Shown piece by piece: positions 5,701 to 10,920 of a stretch of 10,920 bases of DNA. The notes below the pieces were generated by a model. It was not told where the DNA came from and made no database searches. It was given only the letters and a program-made list of their open reading frames with translations. Position numbers and translations under genes: made by a program. The stretch's first letter is position 1; the number at the start of each line of letters is the position of its first letter. The stretch comes from an uncultured bacterium (GTDB taxonomy: Bacteria; Bacillota; Clostridia; Oscillospirales; Oscillospiraceae). The stretch covers positions 1 through 10,920 of the forward strand of contig CASEKM010000032.1 of assembly GCA_949288405.1 (NCBI GenBank), written 5' to 3'.

Positions 5701-5740
5701 TGCGGTGCATGCGGAGGTTTTTCTGCCCCGGCCTTTCCTC

Positions 5741-5765
5741 TGTAGGGCGGGGGCTTGCCCCCGCC
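5741..5765 (+). repeat. TAGGGGCG-type palindromic repeat, copy C
   Basis: TGTAG is followed by perfect nine-base arms GGCGGGGGC (5746-5754) and GCCCCCGCC (5757-5765) with a TT loop. Same lead as copy A, different stem. Confidence 0.65.
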
Positions 5766-6020
5766 GCCTCAATCTAAGGGCGGCGGGAGGGTTCCGCCCT
5801 GCGGGCCATCTCCCCCTGACAGGAGGAGTCGGCCCCGGACCCCCATTACGGGGGTTACCTCTTTTAGATGGGCAGAAAATTTCCGGCGCGCAAAATCAGG
5901 AGTGCTTGAGTGCGATTTCTCCCGGACCCACTGGGGCCCTGTGTTCGCAAAATCTGCTTTTGGTGCGGTCCCGTTTCTGCGCCTGACTTTGCCGAACTAA
6001 CGCTCCCGGTCCGTTTTCCG

Positions 6021-6075
6021 CCGTAGGGGCGCACAGTGTGCGCCCGCGGGCCGCCGAGGTCGTCGGCCCCTACGG
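6021..6075. repeat. 55-bp element with 10-bp terminal inverted repeats
   Basis: Perfect ends CCGTAGGGGC (6021-6030) and GCCCCTACGG (6066-6075). Inside is a nested perfect palindrome, GGGCGCACA (6027-6035)/TGTGCGCCC (6037-6045), then GGGCCGCCGAGG (6048-6059), which matches the core of 255-277. This is the most complete member of the TAGGGGCG family and looks like a very small MITE- or REP-like element. No flanking direct repeat was identified with confidence. Confidence 0.7.
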
Positions 6076-6100
6076 CTAAGCCGGGAGGCCCTCGCATTTC

Positions 6101-6134
6101 GTAGGAGCGGGTGTCCTCACCCGCCCGTTAATCC
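6101..6134 (+). repeat. TAGGGGCG-type repeat, copy E
   Basis: GTAGGA is followed by GCGGGTG (6107-6113)/CACCCGC (6118-6124). Bases 6104-6134 match 9377-9407 at 24 of 31 positions without gaps, so this is a dispersed copy of the repeat found between jag and typA. Confidence 0.65.
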
Positions 6135-6206
6135 CCTGAGCCGCACTTGAGCTCCGCCGCACCAAAAGGCGCGCTTTCCACCGAACACACCCCTTGGCGG
6201 TTTTTT

Positions 6207-6236
6207 GGTTTCTTTTTGGGCGTCCCAAAAGAAACC
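6207..6236. repeat. Long palindrome upstream of rnpA
   Basis: GGTTTCTTTTTGGG (6207-6220) pairs with CCCAAAAGAAACC (6224-6236) with one bulged T and a three-base loop; GGCGG (6196-6200) and CCGCC (6236-6240) flank it. A GC-rich CCGCCG/CGGCGG palindrome follows (6237-6253). It is a different sequence class from the TAGGGGCG family. Its stem has no T run after it in either direction, so a terminator role is unlikely. Confidence 0.65.
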
Positions 6237-6319
6237 CGCCGCCGGGACGGCGGAACACCCCGTGTCTGTTTATATTGTCCCAACCCATAATCTCCTAAAA
6301 ATCACCGGAGGAACCCTTC

Positions 6320-6676
6320 ATGAAGCATACCATAGCGCTAAAACAAAATCATGAGTTCCGCCGGCTGTACAACAAGGGCAAAAGCGCCGTGTCCCCCTAC
6401 TTCGCCGTCTACTGCCGGAAGACCAACCGGCCGGTGAGCCGTCTGGGCATCACCACGGGGGTGAAGCTGGGCAGCGCCGTCAAGCGCAACCGGGCCCGCC
6501 GCCGCATCCGGGAGCTCTACCGCACCAACGAGAGCCGGCTTCTGCCCGGCTATGACCTGGTGGTGGTGGCCCGCGCCCGGGTGATCTACGGCCGCTACGC
6601 CGACCTGGAGCGCAGCTTCCTCCAGCTGATGAAAAAGCTGGGGATCTGCCCTCCCCGGGAGGGGCGGCCGGGATGA
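6320..6676 (+). CDS. rnpA: Ribonuclease P protein component
   Basis: A 118-residue basic protein, the normal length. It is the protein subunit that helps the RNase P RNA bind and cleave the 5' leader of tRNA precursors in the cytoplasm. Residues HEFRRLYNKGKS (11-22), RLGITTGVKLGSAVKRN (41-57) and the RNR motif KRNRARRRIRELYR (55-68) identify the family. GGAGG ends eight bases before ATG 6320. Its TGA overlaps the yidD ATG in ATGA, so the two are translationally coupled. The gene lies in the usual rpmH-rnpA-yidD-yidC order but is separated from rpmH by a long repeat-filled gap. Confidence 0.97.
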   Translation: MKHTIALKQNHEFRRLYNKGKSAVSPYFAVYCRKTNRPVSRLGITTGVKLGSAVKRNRARRRIRELYRTNESRLLPGYDLVVVARARVIYGRYADLERSFLQLMKKLGICPPREGRPG

Positions 6677-6891
6677 AAGCCCTTCTGCTGTGGATGATCC
6701 GGTTCTATCAGCGCAATATCTCCCCCCTGCGCCCCCCGTGCTGCCGCTTTATCCCCACCTGCTCGGCCTACGCCCTGGAGGCGGTGGAGAAGTACGGCGC
6801 CTGGAAGGGGGGCTGGTTGGCGCTGCGCCGCATCCTGCGGTGCAACCCCTTCCACCGGCAGAAGTCCATCCAGTACGACCCCGTGCCCTAG
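6673..6891 (+). CDS. yidD: Membrane protein insertion efficiency factor YidD
   Basis: A 72-residue protein matching YidD throughout. It has the amphipathic N-terminus MKALLLWMIRFYQRNISP (1-18), the conserved cysteine-containing block CCRFIPTCSAYALEAVEKYG (23-42) and the late motif RILRCNPFH (53-61), with Cys23, 24, 30 and 57. YidD associates with the inner face of the membrane and aids YidC/Sec-dependent insertion; it has no catalytic motif. It overlaps rnpA by four bases and precedes yidC by 42 bases, the normal order in this cluster. Confidence 0.96.
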   Translation: MKALLLWMIRFYQRNISPLRPPCCRFIPTCSAYALEAVEKYGAWKGGWLALRRILRCNPFHRQKSIQYDPVP

Positions 6892-6933
6892 GACTTCTCC
6901 AGACCTATTCTACACGACTGTGGAGGTACCATT

Positions 6934-8394
6934 GTGGGTATTATTTTAACACCCTTTGCCTGGCTTTTGATGTTCTTCTATGACCTCTTCCAAAGCTATG
7001 GCTTAGCCCTGATCCTGTTCGCCCTGGTCATCAAGCTGGTGCTGTTCCCCTTCAGCCTGAAGGGCAAGAAGAGCATGATCCAGATGAACCTGCTCTCCAC
7101 CAAGCTGCAGCAGCTGCAAAAGCAGTACGGCAAGGACCGGGAGCGTTACAATATGGAGGTCCAGAAGCTCTACGAGAAGGAGAAGGTCAACCCCATGAGC
7201 GGCTGCCTTTGGTCCTTCGTCCCCATCATCTTCCTGATGGTGCTGTACGGCATCATCCGGGAGCCTCTGACCTACCTGATGAGCGTGCCCTCCGATATGA
7301 TCGAGACGGTGGCCGAAGTCACCGGGGTGGCCAACACCGGCACCTATCCCCAGATCGCCATGCTGAAGGCCATCACCGACCCCGCTATGCTGGAGCAGGT
7401 GAAGGCCGCCCTGGGCGACGCGGGGGCCGGCCTGTTCTCCATGAACGTGGAGTTTTTGGGGATCAGCCTGGCTGAGATCCCCAAGCTGAACTTCTGGGCC
7501 TCCGGCCTGAGCTGGGGCTCCGTGGGCCTGTTCCTGCTGCCCCTGGTGTCTGTGGGCATTTCCACCCTGTCCATGTTCGTCAGCATGAGAACCAACCAGA
7601 TGAACCGGGGCGGCGAGCAGAACGACCAGGTGGCCAAGACCAACCGCACCATGATGATCTTCATGCCCATCATGTCCCTGTGGATCGGCTTCACCGTCCC
7701 CGCCGGCCTGTCCATCTACTGGATCGCCCAGTACATCTTCACCATCTTCCAGGAGCTCATCTGCGGCAAGATGCTGAAGAAGGACTACGAGGCCGCCCGC
7801 GCTGCCGCCGCCAAGCGGGAGCAGGAGGAGAAAGAAGAGGAGAAGCGCCGCAAGGAGGAGGCCCGCCTGGAGCGCCAGCGCCGCCTTGAGGAGGAGAAGA
7901 AGAACCGGGGCAAGAAGAAGGCCAAGAAGACCGAGCCCGTCGAGCCCGGCATCAACCGGGAGGACAGCCGCATCGGCATCCGGGCCTACGCCCGGGGCCG
8001 GGCCTATGACCCCGACCGCTTCGGCGGCGTACAGCCCTACCGGGACCCCAGCGACCTGATCGCTGCCCGGGAGCGGGAGCAGGCCGCCAAGTCTGGAAAG
8101 AAAAAGAAGGACCGGGCCGGACAGCCGGAGGAGACCAAGGCTGTCTCTGCCGCCCAGGAGAAGCAGCCTCTGCCGGAGGAGCAGGCCCAGCTGAAGCAGC
8201 CGGAGGCCGCGGAGACCAAGCCGGCGGAGGAGACCACCCAGCAGGCCGCTCCGGCCCAGGTGCCGGAGGAGACGGTGCCTCAGGCTGAGGCCCCCCAGAC
8301 CGCCCCCGTGGAGACGGAGGAGGTCGAAGTGGAGGTGGAGCAGATCGAGGAGGAGCTCCCCGACCCTGAGGACGACAAGAAGGAAGGTGTCTGA
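6934..8394 (+). CDS. yidC: YidC/Oxa1-family membrane protein insertase with long charged C-terminal tail
   Basis: A 486-residue protein. Residues 1-275 form the insertase core, with hydrophobic segments near 3-19, 23-41, 92-108, 196-216 and 240-272 and the typical NPMSGCLWSFVPIIF (86-100) and TVPAGLSIYWI (254-264). The positive residue in the transmembrane groove, Arg in B. subtilis SpoIIIJ, appears here as Lys34 (LVIKLVLFP). There is no lipobox Cys at the N-terminus. The tail from about 285 is unusually long: a Lys/Glu/Arg-rich stretch likely helical or coiled (285-332), a middle block with INREDSRIGIRAYARGRAYDPDRFGG (340-365), then a Pro/Glu/Ala-rich acidic end. Basic tails in other YidC proteins bind ribosomes; the same role here is inference. 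The GTG start is preceded by GGAGG seven bases upstream. Confidence 0.95.
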   Translation: MGIILTPFAWLLMFFYDLFQSYGLALILFALVIKLVLFPFSLKGKKSMIQMNLLSTKLQQLQKQYGKDRERYNMEVQKLYEKEKVNPMSGCLWSFVPIIFLMVLYGIIREPLTYLMSVPSDMIETVAEVTGVANTGTYPQIAMLKAITDPAMLEQVKAALGDAGAGLFSMNVEFLGISLAEIPKLNFWASGLSWGSVGLFLLPLVSVGISTLSMFVSMRTNQMNRGGEQNDQVAKTNRTMMIFMPIMSLWIGFTVPAGLSIYWIAQYIFTIFQELICGKMLKKDYEAARAAAAKREQEEKEEEKRRKEEARLERQRRLEEEKKNRGKKKAKKTEPVEPGINREDSRIGIRAYARGRAYDPDRFGGVQPYRDPSDLIAAREREQAAKSGKKKKDRAGQPEETKAVSAAQEKQPLPEEQAQLKQPEAAETKPAEETTQQAAPAQVPEETVPQAEAPQTAPVETEEVEVEVEQIEEELPDPEDDKKEGV

Positions 8395-8395
8395 T

Positions 8396-9256
8396 ATGTT
8401 GAAGTGGATCGAGACCACCGGCCGTTCCGAGGAAGACGCCATTGCCGCCGCCCTGTTCCAGCTGGGTCTGGACCGGGACGACGTATCCGTGGAGGTCATC
8501 GAGCGGGCCAAGTCCGGTTTTCTGGGCTTCGGCGGCAACCCCGCCAAGGTCCGAGTGAGCTATGAGGTCCCCGACGAGAACGGGGCGCCTGAGCCCCCCG
8601 CTCCCAAGACCCAGCCCGCGGAGGAGAAGCAGCCGGAGCCCACCCCCGCCCCCAAGGAGGAGCGGGAGGAGGTCCCCGCCGCCCCCGCCGCCGACCCCAA
8701 CCGGCTGCAGCCCGGGGATGAGGTGCTCATCGGGAAGGAGGAGTCCGACGCCCCCAAGGGGATGGACGGACAGCCCCTGGCCCCCGCCGCTGACGACGAC
8801 CAGCGGGCCCAGCGCATTCGGGCGTTCCTGGGCGGCCTGATGGAGCACCTCCACGTGGAGGCCCGGCCGGACATCTATGTGAGCGAGAGCGGCTATAAGG
8901 TCGTCCTCCAGGGCAGGGGCCTGGGCGCCATCATCGGCCGCCGGGGCGAGACCCTGGACGCCATCCAGCAGCTCACCAACTATGCGGTGAACCACGGCCA
9001 GTCCAAGCGGGTGCGCATCCACATCGACGCCGAGGGCTACCGGGCCAAGCGGGAGGAGTCCCTCCAGCGCCTGGCGGTGAAGGTGGCCGGCAAGGTGGTC
9101 AAGTACCGGAAGAACATGACCCTGGAGCCCATGAACGCCTACGAGCGCCATGTGATCCACGCGGCCCTTCAGGACTACCCCAACGTGACCACCTACTCCA
9201 CCGGCGTGGAACCCAACCGCCGCACGGTGGTGGCCTATGCCCCGGGGCAGAAGTAA
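8396..9256 (+). CDS. jag: RNA-binding protein Jag/KhpB (SpoIIIJ-associated)
   Basis: A 286-residue protein from ATG 8396, preferred over GTG 8387 because AAGGAAGG lies eight bases before it. Jag-N domain: residues 1-55 (MLKWIETTGRSEEDAIAAAL, KSGFLGFGG). A Pro/Glu/Ala-rich linker spans about 60-130. The KH domain (about 140-212) carries GRRG at 181-184. The R3H domain (about 225-286) has the Arg251-x3-His255 motif in ERHVIH. KhpB proteins bind RNA with KhpA and affect cell division and envelope growth in other Firmicutes. It begins one base after the yidC stop and is the last gene of the cluster, followed within 20 bases by a strong terminator. mnmE, the usual next gene, is absent. Confidence 0.96.
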   Translation: MLKWIETTGRSEEDAIAAALFQLGLDRDDVSVEVIERAKSGFLGFGGNPAKVRVSYEVPDENGAPEPPAPKTQPAEEKQPEPTPAPKEEREEVPAAPAADPNRLQPGDEVLIGKEESDAPKGMDGQPLAPAADDDQRAQRIRAFLGGLMEHLHVEARPDIYVSESGYKVVLQGRGLGAIIGRRGETLDAIQQLTNYAVNHGQSKRVRIHIDAEGYRAKREESLQRLAVKVAGKVVKYRKNMTLEPMNAYERHVIHAALQDYPNVTTYSTGVEPNRRTVVAYAPGQK

Positions 9257-9273
9257 ATTTGAGACATAACAGG

Positions 9274-9312
9274 ACCGGCGGGAGAAGCGCATGCCTCTCC
9301 CGCCGGTTTTTT
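9274..9312 (+). terminator. Intrinsic terminator after jag
   Basis: A perfect 12-bp stem, ACCGGCGGGAGA (9274-9285) with TCTCCCGCCGGT (9296-9307), has a ten-base loop and runs into six T (9307-9312). It closes the rpmH/rnpA-jag unit. Confidence 0.95.
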
Positions 9313-9373
9313 ATATCTCCAGGCGGCGCCGCAGGGATGCCCTGCAACTGGGGGCGGAACGTGCTCTGTATCC

Positions 9374-9407
9374 GCCGGGACGGGCGTCCTTACCCGCCCA
9401 TCCATCC
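9374..9407 (+). repeat. Dispersed repeat, copy F
   Basis: Bases 9377-9407 match 6104-6134 at 24 of 31 positions without gaps, including the shared TACCCGCCC/CACCCGCCC half. Its own stem is weaker (CGGG/CCCG, 9381-9384 with 9393-9396), suggesting decay. Confidence 0.55.
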
Positions 9408-9461
9408 ACCGCCGGCGGCGGATCTGTGGACTCCCGCCGCAAAAGGTTCCCGGAAACGAGG

Positions 9462-9498
9462 ACCGCACCCCAGACGGAAGCTCGTTCTGGGGTGCGGT
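9462..9498. terminator. Hairpin between convergent jag and typA, possible terminator
   Basis: A perfect 13-bp stem, ACCGCACCCCAGA (9462-9474) with TCTGGGGTGCGGT (9486-9498), has an 11-base loop. Only a short TTT follows on the plus strand and no T run follows on the minus strand. It may help end typA transcription, but without a T tract that is uncertain. Confidence 0.4.
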
Positions 9499-9534
9499 TT
9501 CAACAATATTCTCAGCTGTTGTGGAAAGTTCAGC

Positions 9535-9585
9535 TTATCCCTTTTTCTTAGAAGCCAGCTTCATGCGCTCGCCGTGTGATTTCAT
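9535..9585 (-). pseudogene. Second copy of the typA 3' end (remnant)
   Basis: The minus-strand frame 9585-9535 reads M-K-S then HGERMKLASKKKG and TAA. The end of typA (9747-9706) reads HGERMKIASKKKG and TAA. Twelve of 13 residues agree, while 9 of 42 bases differ, 8 of them at third codon positions. Similarity continues past the stop (TAAGCNGAA in both). The copy is in frame with typA: 57 codons without another stop separate the two TAA codons. It has no ribosome binding site of its own, so I treat it as a remnant. Confidence 0.7.
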
Positions 9586-9590
9586 GTCTT

Positions 9591-9653
9591 GGCAGGACAA
9601 AGTGAATTTGTCCTGCCGCCGCGGCTGAACGCCGCGCGCCCGCTGTGCGGGCG
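9591..9653. repeat. Three consecutive palindromes after typA
   Basis: GGCAGGACAAA (9591-9601)/TTTGTCCTGCC (9607-9617) is a perfect 11-bp stem with a five-base loop. Then come GCGGC (9621-9625)/GCCGC (9631-9635) and CGCCCGC (9637-9643)/GCGGGCG (9647-9653). The block lies between the two copies of the typA tail. It could act as typA's 3' structure, but has no T run. Confidence 0.65.
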
Positions 9654-9705
9654 GGACCACGGCGAGAACGAACAGAGATTGGTCCGTGCGGGACTCTGCT
9701 TCTGC

Positions 9706-10920
9706 TTACCCCTTCTTTTTGGAGGCGATCTTCATCCGCTCCCCGTGATCCAGCACCCGCTTGCGCAGGCGTAAATTCTCGGGGGTGCACTCCAGCAGCT
9801 CGTCGTCGGCCAGGAACTCCAGGCACTGCTCCAGGGACATCTGCTTGGGGGGCGTCAGGCGCAGGGCCTCGTCGGAGCCGGAGGCCCGCATGTTGGTCAG
9901 CTGCTTCTTCTTGCACACGTTCACGGAGATGTCCTCCGCCTTGGGGGTCTCGCCCACGATCATGCCGGCGTACACAGGGACGCCCGCGCCGATGAACAGG
10001 GTGCCACGCTCCTGGGCGTTGTAGAGGCCGTAGGTCACCGCCTCGCCGGTCTCGAAGGCCACCAGAGAGCCGGTGGACCGGCGCTGGATCTCCCCCTTCA
10101 TGGGGGCGTACTTCTCAAAGACGGAGGCCATGATGCCCTCGCCCTTGGTGTCGGTCAAAAACTCGTTGCGGTAGCCGAACAGGCCCCGGGAGGGCACCAG
10201 GAACTCCAGCTTGGTGCGGTTGCCCACGGGGGTCATGGACTGGAACTCGCCCTTCCGGGAGCCCAGCTTCTCCATCACCGCGCCCACGCAGTCGTTGGGC
10301 ACGTCGGCCACCAGGCGCTCCACCGGCTCGCACTTCTTGCCGTCGATCTCCTGGTAGAGCACACGGGGGGGAGACACCTGGAACTCATAGCCCTCCCGGC
10401 GCATGGTCTCCATGAGGATACTGAGGGACATCTCGCCCCGGCCGGCCACGTTAAAGGAGTCGGTGGAGTTCTCCACCTCGCTCACCTTCAGGGACACGTC
10501 CTTCAGGGTCTCCCGGAACAGCCGGTCCCGCAGCTGGCGGCTGGTAACGAACTTGCCCTCCCGCCCGGCGAAGGGGGAGTCGTTGACGGAGAAGGTCATC
10601 TCGATGGTGGGGGCGGAGATCTTCACGAACTCGATGGGCTCCACGCAGTCGGGGACGCAGATGGTGTCGCCGATGGTCACGTCGCCGATGCCGCTCATGG
10701 CGATGATGTTGCCGGCGTCCGCCTCCTGGACGGGCACCTTGGCCAGGCCGTCGAACACGTACAGAGCGGTGGCCTTGGCCTTCTTGGGGGCGGCGTCCGG
10801 GTCGTGGAAGTTGCACACGGCGATCTCCTGGTTCTGCTTGACGGAGCCCCGCTCAATGCGGCCGATGGCGATGCGGCCCACGAACTCGTTGTAGTCGATG
10901 GAGGAGACCAGCATCTGGAA
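9706..10920 (-). CDS. typA: Translational GTPase TypA/BipA (5' end outside window)
   Basis: The last 404 residues are present; the family is about 610 long, so the GTP-binding domain lies beyond 10920. The visible part covers domain II (GRIAIGRIERGSVKQNQEIAVC), the EF-G-like domain III (SVNDSPFAGREGKFVTSRQLRDRL, NVAGRGEMSLSILMETMRREG), domain V and the C-terminal domain unique to TypA (YGLYNAQERGTLFIGAG, VNVCKKKQLTNMRASGSDEA, SLEQCLEFLADDELLE). TypA binds the ribosome and aids 50S assembly and growth under stress. The frame is open to the window edge, so the ATG near 10914 is internal. It is convergent with jag, not part of that unit. A diverged copy of its last 13 codons lies downstream in the same frame. 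Confidence 0.97.
   Translation of the reverse strand, partial: FQMLVSSIDYNEFVGRIAIGRIERGSVKQNQEIAVCNFHDPDAAPKKAKATALYVFDGLAKVPVQEADAGNIIAMSGIGDVTIGDTICVPDCVEPIEFVKISAPTIEMTFSVNDSPFAGREGKFVTSRQLRDRLFRETLKDVSLKVSEVENSTDSFNVAGRGEMSLSILMETMRREGYEFQVSPPRVLYQEIDGKKCEPVERLVADVPNDCVGAVMEKLGSRKGEFQSMTPVGNRTKLEFLVPSRGLFGYRNEFLTDTKGEGIMASVFEKYAPMKGEIQRRSTGSLVAFETGEAVTYGLYNAQERGTLFIGAGVPVYAGMIVGETPKAEDISVNVCKKKQLTNMRASGSDEALRLTPPKQMSLEQCLEFLADDELLECTPENLRLRKRVLDHGERMKIASKKKG

Larger units (their letters stand above)
5604..6319. other. Long repeat-filled gap between rpmH and rnpA
   Basis: I support no gene in these 716 bases; the short open frames run through palindromes. The gap holds at least five palindromic elements, listed separately, plus ACCCCC/GGGGGT (5839-5855) and CCATCT/AGATGG (5806-5811 with 5866-5871). 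There is no clear T-tract terminator after rpmH. Upstream of rnpA only weak -10-like hexamers occur (TATATT 6271-6276, CATAAT 6286-6291) without matching -35 boxes, so rnpA may depend on read-through from the rpmH promoter. Confidence 0.6.

Noticed and set aside
6263..6291. A promoter for rnpA built on TATATT or CATAAT
   Set aside because: Neither hexamer has a credible -35 at 16-18 bases, so I do not list it as a feature.
7003..8547. A 514-codon minus-strand open frame opposite yidC and jag
   Set aside because: Leu/Gly/His-rich shadow of GC-rich coding sequence; no start signal and no recognisable domain.
9520..9528. A DnaA-box-like site (minus, CTTTCCACA) near typA
   Set aside because: It is single, has one mismatch, and lies far from the box clusters; such sites are expected by chance.

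Overview
The window is the replication-origin region of a GC-rich member of the Firmicutes (Bacillota), most likely an Oscillospirales gut anaerobe (Flavonifractor/Oscillibacter-like). That placement is inference: it rests on the gene order around dnaA, AGGAGG-type ribosome binding sites, high GC, a short-linker DnaA, and many palindromic intergenic repeats of a kind I recall from those genomes.

Layout. Two transcription units diverge around position 5200. Leftward (minus strand) run dnaA (3588-4901), an intrinsic terminator, a DnaA-box cluster with a candidate unwinding element (3249-3437), dnaN (2079-3188), a YbgC-type acyl-CoA thioesterase (1625-2086), a lipoprotein resembling DUF4358 (996-1619) and a transglutaminase-like domain (524-1045). 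The last two look like one gene split by a +1 frameshift. Rightward run rpmH (5469-5603), a 716-bp gap full of repeats, then rnpA, yidD, yidC and jag (6320-9256), closed by a strong terminator. Convergent to jag lies typA/bipA (9706-10920, 5' end beyond the window).

How it works together. DnaA binds the boxes and opens the origin, and the DnaN clamp loads there. rpmH (ribosomal protein L34), rnpA (RNase P protein), yidD and yidC (membrane insertion) and jag (RNA-binding KhpB/Jag) form the usual origin-proximal growth cluster. The usual neighbours yaaA-recF-gyrB after dnaN and mnmE-mnmG after jag are absent here.

Most notable signals: (1) an oriC with four consensus DnaA boxes, a TAG/TAA/CAG/TAG trio tract and an AT-rich stretch between dnaA and dnaN; (2) a dnaA leader with two GC-rich hairpins, the second followed by a T-rich run like a transcription attenuator; (3) a second, synonymously diverged copy of the last 13 codons of typA, plus stop, lying 171 nt downstream in the same reading frame; (4) two families of intergenic palindromes whose stems vary while pairing is kept, one with GCGAAGC-type mini-hairpins. 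I found no tRNA, rRNA, CRISPR array, transposase or phage gene, and no clear new multi-gene system. The novelty is in the non-coding architecture.
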